DNA of 64,000 nt. Origin: Clostridium isatidis (lineage in GTDB: Bacteria > Bacillota > Clostridia > Clostridiales > Clostridiaceae). This document shows, piece by piece, positions 1 to 8,475 of the stretch. The stretch's first letter is position 1, and each line of letters opens with the position of its first letter. The notes below the pieces were generated by a model. The model made no database searches. It worked only from the letters and a program-made list of their open reading frames with translations, and was not told where the DNA came from. The stretch lies in the NCBI RefSeq assembly GCF_002285495.1, contig NZ_CP016786.1, positions 2,805,928-2,869,927 on the forward strand, read 5' to 3'. A program made the position numbers and the translations under genes.

Positions 1-472
1 CTTCAAAATTATTCATTCCCTTTGAATGTTCTGTATATCCAACTAAAGTAGTTCCAATATAATGAAAGCCTAATTTATCAGCCCTTAGTCCCTCTTCAAT
101 TGTAGATATATCCGCAAAAAACTTTTGATTTGGATATTTTCTTAGTACTTCTTTTAAGAATTCCTCATCTTGATCTTTTGTTGCGTCTAAAGCAAGTATA
201 TCTACTCCGGCATCAACAAGGGCGTCAACTTCCTTCATTGTTGGTGTTATATATGGCTTCAGTCCAGGATAATTAATTTTTATTATTCCTATAACAGGTA
301 AATCAACTGCTTTTTTTATTTCAATAATATCTTCAACGCTATTAGCTCTTATTCCTATAGCACCACCTTCTTTAGCAGCTACAGCCATTCTGCTCATAAT
401 ATATGAACTATGCAATGGTTCGTGTTCTAATGCTTGGCATGATACTATTAGTCCTCTTTTTACTGCTTCCAT
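1..472 (-). CDS. nanE: N-acetylmannosamine-6-phosphate 2-epimerase, 3' end cut by the window
   Basis: NanE converts ManNAc-6-phosphate to GlcNAc-6-phosphate in the cytoplasm during sialic acid and ManNAc catabolism. The visible 157 residues begin MEAVKRGLIVSCQALEHEPL; the CQAL.xEPLHSS segment and the later ITPTMKEVD, ALDATK and ADIST segments are typical of this TIM-barrel family. The start has a GGGAGAG ribosome site inside the end of the upstream PTS gene, 5 bp away, so the two are probably one operon and translationally coupled. The carboxyl end lies beyond base 1. Family assignment is by recognition of these motifs and is strong. Confidence 0.9.
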   Translation of the reverse strand, partial: MEAVKRGLIVSCQALEHEPLHSSYIMSRMAVAAKEGGAIGIRANSVEDIIEIKKAVDLPVIGIIKINYPGLKPYITPTMKEVDALVDAGVDILALDATKDQDEEFLKEVLRKYPNQKFFADISTIEEGLRADKLGFHYIGTTLVGYTEHSKGMNNFE

Positions 473-477
473 TGTTA

Positions 478-1983
478 TTAATCTCTCCCTATTAATTCAT
501 TTATTTTCTTGCTTAATGGATCTGCCTTTGCTCCAAATATTGCTTGAATTCCACCACCAACTTCTAATACACCAGTAGCACCTAATTTCTTTATTCTTTC
601 CTTATCTACTTTTTTAACATCCTTAACAGCAACTCTTAATCTTGTTATGCAAGCTTCAACATCTTCTAAATTTTCTTTTCCGCCTAATGCTTCTAAAATT
701 TGAACTGCTTTGCTATTTATTTCATCCTTTGGAGAAACTACTTTTACTTCTTCATTACCATCTTCAGCATTTTCATCCCTTCCTGGAGTTTTAACATTAA
801 ATTTAGTTATTAAGAACTTAAATGTAAAGTAATATAATGCTGCCCAGATGGCACCTTGTACTAATACTAGTAACCAGTTTGTTTTAGCATTTCCTTGAAG
901 TATTCCAAATAGAGTAAAGTCTATTAATCCGCCTGAGAAAGTATTACCTATTGATATATTTAGTAAGTCAGCAACTAAGAATGAAACTCCATCAAAAAAG
1001 GCATGAACTACATATAGCCATGGTGCTATAAATAAGAACATAAACTCTATAGGTTCAGTGATACCTGTAATAAAGGAAGTTAATGCTGTTCCTAAAAATA
1101 AACCATAAAATGCTCTTCTTCTTTCCTTAGGTACACAATGGTACATAGCTAAACATGCTGCTGGTAATCCAAACATCATTGTTCCAAAACGTCCTGCAAA
1201 GAATCTTGTGCCTTCTGTAAATAATCCAACATGATTTGGATCAGCTAATTGAGCAAAGAATATGTTTTGAGCACCAACTATTGCTTGCCCTGCAACAGTT
1301 TCAACTCCACCTAATTCTGTATACCAGAATAGTGGATAAATCATATGATGTAATCCTACTGCTCCTGATAGTCTTAATAAGAAACCATATAGGAAAGTTC
1401 CTAATACACCTAAACCTGCTATTCCCTTACCTGCTGTTACTAACCAGCCTTGGAATGTTGGCCAAATTAAAAAGAATACAACTGCAACAAAAACTGCTCC
1501 TAGAGATGAAACTATTGGTACAAATCTTGATCCACCGAAGAAACCTAAAACATCTGGTAGTTTGATTGTGCTATATCTATTATGAAGAAATGATACCATT
1601 AACGCTATTACTATAGCCCCAACAACACCAGTATCTATAGATCCTATTTCAGGATTAAAAGTTGTTATCATTCCTGCTATTGAAGCATTCATAACTAAGA
1701 AGGCAACAGCTCCTGCTAAACCAGCAGTTCCTTTATCCTTTTTAGCTAATCCTACACAAAGACCTATACATATAATAAGCGATAAGTTTGCAAATACTGC
1801 ATTTCCTGCAGCTGACATAATTGCAAAAATTCCTTGTAACCAAGCTATATTTAAAAATGGATATGCATTTATAGTATTAGGATTTGTTAATGCTCCTCCT
1901 ATACCAAGCAATAAACCAGCTGCTGGTAATATAGCAATTGGCAACATAAAGGATTTACCTAACTTTTGTAATTGTTTGAACAT
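478..1983 (-). CDS. PTS sugar transporter EIIBC, glucose/GlcNAc/maltose family
   Basis: Membrane permease and phosphotransfer subunit that imports and phosphorylates a sugar; 501 aa. The N-terminal EIIC domain (about residues 1-395) is strongly hydrophobic and carries the family sugar-binding signature GITEPIEF at 307-314. A charged linker leads to an EIIB domain (about 420-501) with the phosphorylatable Cys445 in the context EACITRLR. There is no EIIA domain, so a separate EIIA (Crr-like) must supply phosphate. The coupled nanE suggests the substrate could be ManNAc, with the product ManNAc-6-P going to NanE; that is inference, and glucose or GlcNAc specificity is also possible. The ribosome site is AAGGAGG before the ATG. 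Confidence 0.9.
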   Translation of the reverse strand: MFKQLQKLGKSFMLPIAILPAAGLLLGIGGALTNPNTINAYPFLNIAWLQGIFAIMSAAGNAVFANLSLIICIGLCVGLAKKDKGTAGLAGAVAFLVMNASIAGMITTFNPEIGSIDTGVVGAIVIALMVSFLHNRYSTIKLPDVLGFFGGSRFVPIVSSLGAVFVAVVFFLIWPTFQGWLVTAGKGIAGLGVLGTFLYGFLLRLSGAVGLHHMIYPLFWYTELGGVETVAGQAIVGAQNIFFAQLADPNHVGLFTEGTRFFAGRFGTMMFGLPAACLAMYHCVPKERRRAFYGLFLGTALTSFITGITEPIEFMFLFIAPWLYVVHAFFDGVSFLVADLLNISIGNTFSGGLIDFTLFGILQGNAKTNWLLVLVQGAIWAALYYFTFKFLITKFNVKTPGRDENAEDGNEEVKVVSPKDEINSKAVQILEALGGKENLEDVEACITRLRVAVKDVKKVDKERIKKLGATGVLEVGGGIQAIFGAKADPLSKKINELIGRD

Positions 1984-2004
1984 TAATATGCCTCCTTGAA
2001 AATT

Positions 2005-2032
2005 ATTTTAATAAAGTTTGCTTTATTAAAAT
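2005..2032. promoter_or_regulatory. perfect 12-bp inverted repeat in the PTS gene leader
   Basis: Two perfect 12-base arms (ATTTTAATAAAG / CTTTATTAAAAT) are separated by 4 bases and lie about 10 bp upstream of the ribosome site of the EIIBC gene. It could be a repressor operator or an RNA stem in the 5' leader. No U-run follows directly, so it is not an obvious terminator. AT-rich composition makes such repeats more likely by chance, but a 12-bp perfect arm is notable. Confidence 0.5.
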
Positions 2033-2160
2033 TATATTCATCTGAATACATTTACATAGTATCACGAAAATAATTTTTATGCAATAGATTTTATGAATAT
2101 TTTTTTCTTTATTTTCTTCCTTTTTTACCAAACTATTATCTCCTAAAATATAGTTAAATA

Positions 2161-2194
2161 TTTAAAGGGAGATACTTTTGTACCTCCCTTTAAA
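2161..2194 (-). terminator. terminator of the ABC importer operon
   Basis: An 11-bp stem (TTTAAAGGGAG / CTCCCTTTAAA) with a 12-base loop begins at the stop codon of the ATPase gene. The downstream minus-strand sequence is AT-rich but has only a weak U-run. Confidence 0.6.
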
Positions 2195-2858
2195 TTAATT
2201 TAATTATATCTTCTTTATATTTTTCCAAATTATCTTTAAATATTCCTTTTATAACAAATGGTCTTCCCCCAAGAACATATACTGTTCCATTAAAAAAGAT
2301 AGCCTCATCTACATCATGGGTGACAAACAATATGATTTTATCCTTTTCTTCTAACATCTCCTTTAAATCCCTCATAATTAAATACTTAATTTTGTAATCT
2401 AAAGATTTAAAAGGTTCATCCATTAAAATAAGCTTTGAAGGTTTAAGAAAAGCTCTGGCAATATTAACTCTTTGCCGTATTCCCCCGCTTAATCTTCCAG
2501 GATATTCATTTTCTATTTCTTCAATATGTAAAAGCTTTAATATCTCTCTTATTTTCCTTATTCCTTCTTCTTTATTAAAATAATCATATATAAATAGCTC
2601 CATATTTTCTTTAACTGTAAGCCAAGGAATTAACCTATCCTCCTGAAATATATAACTTATATCTTTATTTGTATCAATTCCTATTATTTCTCCATTATCA
2701 GCCTTTACTAATCCTGCAATAATATTAAGCAAGGTACTTTTACCTCCACCTGATTGTCCAATTATACAATTTATATTATCTTTAATTTCTAAATTAAATT
2801 TATCAAATATTATTTTTTCTTCAAAAGACTTAGATAAATTTTTAATCTTTAATTTCAT
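2190..2858 (-). CDS. ABC importer ATPase, nitrate/sulfonate/taurine-type
   Basis: Cytoplasmic ATPase of an importer, 222 aa. Walker A is GQSGGGKST (34-42), the Q-loop glutamine is Q72, the signature LSGGI is at 123-127, Walker B is LILMDE (143-148), and an H-loop THD follows near 180. The sequence resembles the SsuB/TauB/ThiZ group. It is the last gene of an operon running SBP-permease-ATPase with a 4-bp gap to the permease. The substrate cannot be read from the ATPase; organosulfur compounds, pyrimidines and other small molecules are all handled by relatives. Confidence 0.88.
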   Translation of the reverse strand: MKLKIKNLSKSFEEKIIFDKFNLEIKDNINCIIGQSGGGKSTLLNIIAGLVKADNGEIIGIDTNKDISYIFQEDRLIPWLTVKENMELFIYDYFNKEEGIRKIREILKLLHIEEIENEYPGRLSGGIRQRVNIARAFLKPSKLILMDEPFKSLDYKIKYLIMRDLKEMLEEKDKIILFVTHDVDEAIFFNGTVYVLGGRPFVIKGIFKDNLEKYKEDIIKLI

Positions 2859-2862
2859 TTTC

Positions 2863-3615
2863 CTATCTCCATTTATATACCCTTTTCATAAGCAGTCTAT
2901 TAATTAATTCAAAAAGTAAAGAAAGCAAAGCTATAATGAAAATCCAAGCAAAAATTGCTGTTGTATTGAAATTTACCTTTTCCAACTGAATAGCAGCTCC
3001 TATTCCATATCTTGGTTGACCATGAACTTCCCCAGCTATAACTACCTTAAAGGCTAATGAAATAGATGATATCAAAATTCCCATAATATAAAACATAATA
3101 GAAGGAATATATATTTTTAGTACTTTTTCCTTTGTTGATACACTATATACTTTACACATATCTAAAATATTTTTATCAATTTCTTTTAAAGAATTTAAAA
3201 TTCCCTCATATAATATTGGGAAAACTATTGCAAAGCCTACAACATAGGGTGCCTTATTCTTATCAAACCAAATAAGCGCCAATAAAACCAATATCATAGT
3301 GGGTATTGTCTTTCCTATCGTATTTATCGGCTTTAAAAAATTTCTAAAAAAGGGATACAATAAAGATAGTATCCCTAAAATAATAGATAAAGCTAAAGCA
3401 CTAGTAAAACTAATAAAAGTTCTATATAAACTGCTAAATACATTGTTTATAAAATCCTTACTCTTTAATATATCTAACATTGATAATATAATTTTTTCTA
3501 TCCTTGGAATATATATTTCCTTATTAATTTTTATTGCAAGAAGCTCCCAAAGTATTATTAAAATCAGGAGTGAAATTAGGCTTTGCCTTTTATTTTTCCA
3601 TAAAAACTCCTTCAT
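2863..3615 (-). CDS. ABC importer permease, SsuC/ThiX-like
   Basis: Integral membrane subunit of about 250 aa with about six hydrophobic segments. A cytoplasmic coupling region resembling an EAA loop (EGILNSLKEIDKNILDMC, mid-protein) would contact the ATPase. The first codons overlap the end of the binding-protein gene by 26 bp, implying translational coupling. Relatives import nitrate, alkanesulfonates, taurine or thiamine precursors. Specificity is not determined here. Confidence 0.85.
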   Translation of the reverse strand: MKEFLWKNKRQSLISLLILIILWELLAIKINKEIYIPRIEKIILSMLDILKSKDFINNVFSSLYRTFISFTSALALSIILGILSLLYPFFRNFLKPINTIGKTIPTMILVLLALIWFDKNKAPYVVGFAIVFPILYEGILNSLKEIDKNILDMCKVYSVSTKEKVLKIYIPSIMFYIMGILISSISLAFKVVIAGEVHGQPRYGIGAAIQLEKVNFNTTAIFAWIFIIALLSLLFELINRLLMKRVYKWR

Positions 3616-4585
3616 CTGGAACCTTTCCTCCTATAGTTACTGGATCAAAGTCATTTAATTTATTAAAATATGTTTTATATTCATCCTTAGAATCGCTTAT
3701 CTTTACAAATTTAATATTAGCCTTATCTATTGCCTTGGAAATTATAGACTTATCAGCTGAAACTCCTATTTCCTCACAATAGTTTGCTAATTCCTCCCTA
3801 TTTTCATTTGCAAATATAGTACTTTCTTCCACCTTATCTAAAAAAACATCTATAAATTTACTATCATTTTCAATTAAATCTTCTTTTACTATTATAGTAG
3901 CTTGAGGAAATCCGTAATCTGAAGAATTATTATTTTTCCATTCTTCATTTAAATCCATAACTACTTTTAATTCAGGCTTCTTTGATGAAATTTGTGAGAA
4001 AGCTGGTTCAGGAACAACAGCATATTTAGTTTTTCCTGCTAAAATCATTGGGGCAAGTTCAGTAACTCCATTAACATAACTAAAATTAAAATCAGCTTCT
4101 ATATCATATTCTGTATCTTTTAATATTGATTTAGTAACTATATCAGGTGTTAATCCTTTCCCAATATTATATATTGCTTCTCCCTTTAAATCATCAATAG
4201 CTTTTTCTCCATCTAATGAAATTAAATAAAATGCTCCCCATCCAGTTGTTGCTACAATTTTATATCCAGCATTCTTATTATATTGAGTTGCTGCAACATT
4301 TGATGGAACAACAGCAATATCAACTTCTCCTTTTAATACCCCTGATACAACATTTTCAGCTGTCTTTTCTATAGAATAGCTAACATTATACCCATCTATA
4401 ATTTCTGGATTTTCCTTTATCATTTTTGCCATTGCCATACTAGGTAATCCATCTGGAACAATAACTTTAATTTCCCTATCTTCTTTAGGAATATTGTCTG
4501 CTTCTTCATTAGTTGATGAGCCACATCCTGTAAAAACAAATAAAGTCATTGCCATTGTAATTATTTGCATTAACTTTTTCTTCAT
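3590..4585 (-). CDS. ABC importer substrate-binding lipoprotein, NMT1/SsuA-like
   Basis: 331-aa extracytoplasmic binding protein. The N-terminus has a charged head, a hydrophobic stretch and the lipobox VFTGC with Cys21 as the lipidated residue, followed by a Ser/Glu-rich linker. The mature part resembles NMT1/periplasmic-binding type 2 proteins (for example DIAVVPSNVAATQYN and a later YAVVPEPAFSQI segment), as in aliphatic sulfonate, nitrate or pyrimidine transporters. First gene of a three-gene importer operon. Ligand unknown. Confidence 0.82.
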   Translation of the reverse strand: MKKKLMQIITMAMTLFVFTGCGSSTNEEADNIPKEDREIKVIVPDGLPSMAMAKMIKENPEIIDGYNVSYSIEKTAENVVSGVLKGEVDIAVVPSNVAATQYNKNAGYKIVATTGWGAFYLISLDGEKAIDDLKGEAIYNIGKGLTPDIVTKSILKDTEYDIEADFNFSYVNGVTELAPMILAGKTKYAVVPEPAFSQISSKKPELKVVMDLNEEWKNNNSSDYGFPQATIIVKEDLIENDSKFIDVFLDKVEESTIFANENREELANYCEEIGVSADKSIISKAIDKANIKFVKISDSKDEYKTYFNKLNDFDPVTIGGKVPDEGVFMEK

Positions 4586-4659
4586 CTTAAATTATACCTC
4601 CTGGATAAATATTACTATAACTATAATACTACTCTTTTTTCCATCTTTTTTCAATTTGT

Positions 4660-4704
4660 AAAAAATGAGTTGTTTCGTTAAATTTAAGAAACAACTCATT
4701 TTTT
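4660..4704. terminator. bidirectional-looking terminator after htpG
   Basis: Perfect 17-bp stem (AAAAAATGAGTTGTTTC and its complement) with an 11-base loop, flanked by A-runs and T-runs. It follows the htpG stop by a few bases and lies upstream of the ABC binding-protein gene, so it isolates the two minus-strand units. Confidence 0.9.
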
Positions 4705-4709
4705 AATAT

Positions 4710-6578
4710 TTATAGTTCAACTACTCTTTTCATTATTTCATTACTTCTTTGAATAAACTCATCAAGTTCTTCTGCATTTAATGACTTATTAGAAATTAAA
4801 GCTAAATCAACTATTTGATTGCATATTAATTTAATTATATCTTTCTTAATTTCATCATCCTTAAGGGATACTAACTTCTTAACTATAGGATTATTATCAT
4901 TTATAACAAGTGTCTTTTCCTCTGGGAAGCTCATTCCAACAGCTCCGCCAAATTGCTTTTGCATTTCTGCCATTCTTCTTGAATATTCAGAAACAAGTAT
5001 CATAGCTGGAGTTCCTTCACTTTTTAAACTTTCTACAGAATACTCTTTAACCTTATCGCCTATAGCTTCTTTAAATAATTCTATAATTTTATCCTTTTCT
5101 TCTTTATTTTCTTCTTTATTTTCCTTATCTTTTAGAATATCAGATAAGTCTGAATCAACTCTATTAAACTTAATATTTCCAACCTTATATTCTAGGAAGG
5201 ATATAAAATTGTTATCTATTGGAGTACTTAGTATAACTGCATCTAATCCGTATTCCTTAAATAACTTAATATATTGAGATTGTTTTTCTGTATCATTAAT
5301 ATAGAATACCTTATTTTCATGTTTGTCCTTTGCATTTTCTAAGTAATCATTTAATGTAATATAATTACCTTCAATATTTTTAAATATTATTGAATCTTTG
5401 ATTTTATCATAGAAACTTTCATCCCTTAGGCATCCATATTTAATGAATAGTTGAATATCATCCCAGAATTCATTATACTTTTCTCTATCATTTTTGAATA
5501 TTGAATTTAACTTATCAGCTACCTTTTTTACTATATGCTTAGATATTCTGCTTACATCTTTATCATTTTGTAGGAAACTTCTTGAAACATTTAAAGGTAG
5601 ATCTGGACAGTCAATAGCTCCTTTTAAAAGTAATAGGAACTCAGGAATAACTTCCTTTATATTATTTGCTACGAAAACTTGATTATTAAATAGCTTTACT
5701 TCCCCTTCTATTAATTCAAATTCATTTTTTAATTTAGGGAAATAAAGAATTCCTTTTAAATTAAAAGGATAATCAACATTTAAATGTATCCAGAATAAAG
5801 GATCTTGGAAATCATGAAATACCTTATGATAGAATTTTTTATATTCTTCATCTGTACATTCACTTGGCTTCTTAAGCCATAAAGGATTAGTATCATTTAA
5901 TGGAGTATCCTTTTCAGAACTCTTATCTTCTTCCTTTTTATCCTCATCCTTTAAGAAAATTTCTACAGGTAAAAATCCACAATATTTTTCAATAATTCCC
6001 CTTACTTTATAGAAATCTAAAAATTCCTTACTTTCATCATCTATATATAGAGTTATAGTGGTTCCCCTTGTAGTTCTTAAATCTGAAGGACTTATTTCAT
6101 ATTCAGTTCCGCCATCAGAAATCCATCTAACAGCCTCCGAATCTTCTTTATATGAAAGGGTATCTATTTGTACTCTCTTAGATACCATAAATGCTGAATA
6201 AAAACCAAGTCCAAAATGGCCTATTATATCATTTCCTTCAGCCATTTTATCTTTATATTTTTCCACAAAATCCTGTGCACCTGAGAAAGCTACTTGATTA
6301 ATATATTTTCTAACTTCTTCCTCAGTCATTCCTATTCCATTATCACTGAAAGTTAATGTACCTTTTTCTTTACTTACTGAAACTATTATTTTATAATTTT
6401 CTTCATTGTTACTTTTAGCTTCTCCAAAAGATACTAGTCTTTTATGCTTACTAACAGCATCACAACCATTACTTATAAGCTCTCTTATAAATATATCTTT
6501 ATCTGAATATAACCATTTTTTTATGATAGGAAAAATATTTTCAGTATTAATTGAAATATTACCCTTTTCATTACTCAT
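4710..6578 (-). CDS. htpG: Hsp90-family chaperone HtpG
   Basis: Cytosolic ATP-dependent chaperone of 622 aa, the usual bacterial length. The N-terminal GHKL ATPase shows RELISNGCDA (ATP-binding Asn helix), DNGIGM and GHFGLGFYSAFMV. The start is set at MSNEKG: a GGAGG site lies 8 bases upstream, whereas an ATG 21 bases earlier would fall upstream of the predicted transcription start. Residues 220-235 form a Lys/Glu/Asp-rich linker. It is monocistronic with its own promoter and terminator. Confidence 0.95.
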   Translation of the reverse strand: MSNEKGNISINTENIFPIIKKWLYSDKDIFIRELISNGCDAVSKHKRLVSFGEAKSNNEENYKIIVSVSKEKGTLTFSDNGIGMTEEEVRKYINQVAFSGAQDFVEKYKDKMAEGNDIIGHFGLGFYSAFMVSKRVQIDTLSYKEDSEAVRWISDGGTEYEISPSDLRTTRGTTITLYIDDESKEFLDFYKVRGIIEKYCGFLPVEIFLKDEDKKEEDKSSEKDTPLNDTNPLWLKKPSECTDEEYKKFYHKVFHDFQDPLFWIHLNVDYPFNLKGILYFPKLKNEFELIEGEVKLFNNQVFVANNIKEVIPEFLLLLKGAIDCPDLPLNVSRSFLQNDKDVSRISKHIVKKVADKLNSIFKNDREKYNEFWDDIQLFIKYGCLRDESFYDKIKDSIIFKNIEGNYITLNDYLENAKDKHENKVFYINDTEKQSQYIKLFKEYGLDAVILSTPIDNNFISFLEYKVGNIKFNRVDSDLSDILKDKENKEENKEEKDKIIELFKEAIGDKVKEYSVESLKSEGTPAMILVSEYSRRMAEMQKQFGGAVGMSFPEEKTLVINDNNPIVKKLVSLKDDEIKKDIIKLICNQIVDLALISNKSLNAEELDEFIQRSNEIMKRVVEL

Positions 6579-6600
6579 AATATCATCCCTCCAAAACATA

Positions 6601-6629
6601 ATTTTAAAATTCTAAAAAGTTAATGTCAA
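6601..6629 (-). promoter_or_regulatory. sigma-A promoter of htpG
   Basis: On the minus strand, TTGACA (6624-6629) is followed after exactly 17 bases by TAAAAT (6601-6606). Transcription would begin near 6594, 16 bases before the chosen htpG start codon and inside the longer alternative ORF, which supports the shorter start. Confidence 0.8.
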
Positions 6630-6653
6630 TATTTCCATTGATTGTTAACTATT

Positions 6654-6670
6654 TGTACAAAATTTGTACA
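6654..6670. promoter_or_regulatory. 17-bp palindrome between htpG and helicase promoters
   Basis: TGTACAAA-A-TTTGTACA is a perfect 8-1-8 palindrome located about 25 bp upstream of the htpG -35 box and about 35 bp upstream of the probable helicase -10 (TATAAT at 6705-6710). Its position and symmetry suit a dimeric regulator serving the divergent pair. It does not match the CIRCE heat-shock operator. Confidence 0.5.
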
Positions 6671-6742
6671 TGTTCTCACCATCGTTATTTTATTAAAAAA
6701 TGTATATAATATATTAAGAATAATAAATCAAAGGAGAAAGAT

Positions 6743-7885
6743 ATGAAATCATTTAGTGAATTAGGTTTGAATGACAATATAGTAAAGGGATTAGAACTTC
6801 AAGGCATAACTGAACCAACAGAAATTCAATCTCTTACTATTCCTGAAATATTAAAAAATAAAGATGTTATAGGAGAATCTTTTACTGGCAGCGGAAAGAC
6901 CTTAGCCTTTCTTGCTCCAATATTTCAAAAAATTAATACTGAAAAAAGGGAGATGCAAGTTCTTATTATTCAACCAACTCATGAGTTAGTTATGCAAACA
7001 GAAGCACAAATAAAAATGCTTGCAGTTAATTCAAATGTGTCTGTTACTTCCCTAACTTTAATTGGTGATGTCAATATTTTTAATCAAATAAAAAAGCTTA
7101 AGGAGATTAAACCTCATATAATAGTTGGTACTCCTGGAAGAGTATTAGATTTAATGAATAAAAAGAAAATTTCAGCTCATACCATTAAAACAATAGTTAT
7201 AGATGAAGCCGACAATCTTTTAGATAATACAAGCTCAGCCTTTGTTAAAGATATTATAAAAAAGACCATGAAAGATAGAGAAATATTAATTTTCTCTGCA
7301 ACCATAAATAAAAATACTTTAGAAACTGCTAAAGCATTAATGAAGGATCCTGTTATCTTTAAAAATGAAAGTAATTTTTCCTTAAATCCAGTTATTGAAC
7401 ATATGTATATTGAAACAGATCCGAGAGAAAAATCAGAAGTGTTAAGAAAATTAACTTCTGCTATAAATCCTCAAAAAGCGGTTGTTTTTGTTAATAATGT
7501 CTACAATATTGACTTAGTTGCAGAAAGATTAAACTATCATAATAAGAATGCCTTTGCTATGCATAATAAATTGACTAAAGAACAAAGACAAAATGCCATG
7601 GAGAAATTTAGAAAGGGACAAATCAAAATTTTAGTTTCCTCAGATATATCTGCCAGAGGATTAGATATAGAAAATGTAACTCATATAATCAATCTAGATT
7701 TTCCTTCAAATCCTTTAGAATACTTACATAGAGCAGGAAGAACTGCGAGAGGAAAAAATTCTGGATGCACTATTTCTTTAGTAACAGCTAAAGAAATGCA
7801 CCTTATAAAAAAATATGAAAAAGAATTTAAAATTAAGATAGTAAAAAAGCAGTTAAAGCAAGGACAACTTTTATCAATTGATTAA
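6743..7885 (+). CDS. DEAD-box ATP-dependent RNA helicase
   Basis: 380-aa RNA helicase with only the two RecA-like lobes. A Q-motif region (TEPTEIQ) precedes motif I SFTGSGKT (46-53), PTHELV (motif Ia), TPGR (Ib), DEAD (154-157) and SAT (185-187). Lobe 2 has ARGLDI and HRAGRTARG in place of the commoner HRIGRTGR. No basic C-terminal extension or RNA-recognition domain is present, unlike CshA or DbpA, so targets are likely set by partners. The ribosome site is AAAGGAGAAAG. Confidence 0.92.
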   Translation: MKSFSELGLNDNIVKGLELQGITEPTEIQSLTIPEILKNKDVIGESFTGSGKTLAFLAPIFQKINTEKREMQVLIIQPTHELVMQTEAQIKMLAVNSNVSVTSLTLIGDVNIFNQIKKLKEIKPHIIVGTPGRVLDLMNKKKISAHTIKTIVIDEADNLLDNTSSAFVKDIIKKTMKDREILIFSATINKNTLETAKALMKDPVIFKNESNFSLNPVIEHMYIETDPREKSEVLRKLTSAINPQKAVVFVNNVYNIDLVAERLNYHNKNAFAMHNKLTKEQRQNAMEKFRKGQIKILVSSDISARGLDIENVTHIINLDFPSNPLEYLHRAGRTARGKNSGCTISLVTAKEMHLIKKYEKEFKIKIVKKQLKQGQLLSID

Positions 7886-7889
7886 TAAT

Positions 7890-7934
7890 ATATGGGTTTT
7901 ACCTTATTTATTTTAAATTTGGTAAAACCCATAT
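7890..7934. terminator. convergent terminator between helicase and VOC gene
   Basis: A 14-bp perfect stem (ATATGGGTTTTACC and complement) with a 17-base loop lies between converging genes and is followed by TCTTTT on the plus strand, so it probably serves both. Confidence 0.85.
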
Positions 7935-7959
7935 TCTTTTATGTATTTTATATAAAATT

Positions 7960-8340
7960 TTATTCATGAAGTTCAAGCGGTAGCCCATCTGGATCTTGAA
8001 AAAAGGTCATTTTTTTATTAGTAAATTCATCTATTCTTATTGGCTCTGTTTCTATTCCCTTTCCTTTCAATTCCTTTATTACATCTTCTATACAATTAAC
8101 CTTAAAAGCTAAATGCCTTAAACCACATGCTTCAGGTCTTGTTAGCCTCTTTGGGCTATTTTTCATACAAAATATTTCTAACTCAACATCTCCAAGCCTT
8201 AAATCTAATTTATAATCTTGTCTGTTCTCTCTATAATTTTCCCTTATAATCTCAAAACCTAATTTATTCACATAAAAATCTTTTGATATCTCATAATTTG
8301 ATACTATTATTGCAACATGATGTATTTTATCTAACTTCAT
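7960..8340 (-). CDS. VOC-fold metalloprotein (glyoxalase I-like)
   Basis: 126-aa single-domain vicinal-oxygen-chelate protein. It has the paired beta-alpha-beta-beta-beta pattern with metal-ligand candidates His7/His8 in the opening KIHHVAIIV strand, a Glu in VELEIFCM, a central LRHLAFKV histidine and the terminal Glu in GLPLELHE. It resembles the YaeR/GloA2-like subgroup; lactoylglutathione activity is unproven and clostridia generally lack glutathione. Monocistronic. Confidence 0.8.
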   Translation of the reverse strand: MKLDKIHHVAIIVSNYEISKDFYVNKLGFEIIRENYRENRQDYKLDLRLGDVELEIFCMKNSPKRLTRPEACGLRHLAFKVNCIEDVIKELKGKGIETEPIRIDEFTNKKMTFFQDPDGLPLELHE

Positions 8341-8475
8341 TTACTCTCATTCCCCTAACTTTAAAAACTAATTTATATAAATTATATCAAATTTAAACTC
8401 ACAGCAACATAACATACTCATATATTATTATAAGTCATAAAACTAATACTTTTGTCTTATAAGGAGATATTTAAT

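Noticed and set aside
1236..1565. Plus-strand open frames across the PTS gene and similar frames opposite other genes
   Set aside because: They lack ribosome sites and recognisable domains and lie opposite clear genes.
6579..6599. Longer HtpG start (MFWRDDI)
   Set aside because: It would lie upstream of the predicted transcription start and has no ribosome site.
8428..8466. TTATAAG/CTTATAA repeat before the glycosyltransferase as another sequestered ribosome site
   Set aside because: Only 7 A/T-rich pairs, and most of GGAG lies outside the stem.
8452..8475. TTG start extending the glycosyltransferase by eight codons
   Set aside because: The extension contains the AAGGAG that serves the ATG at 8476.
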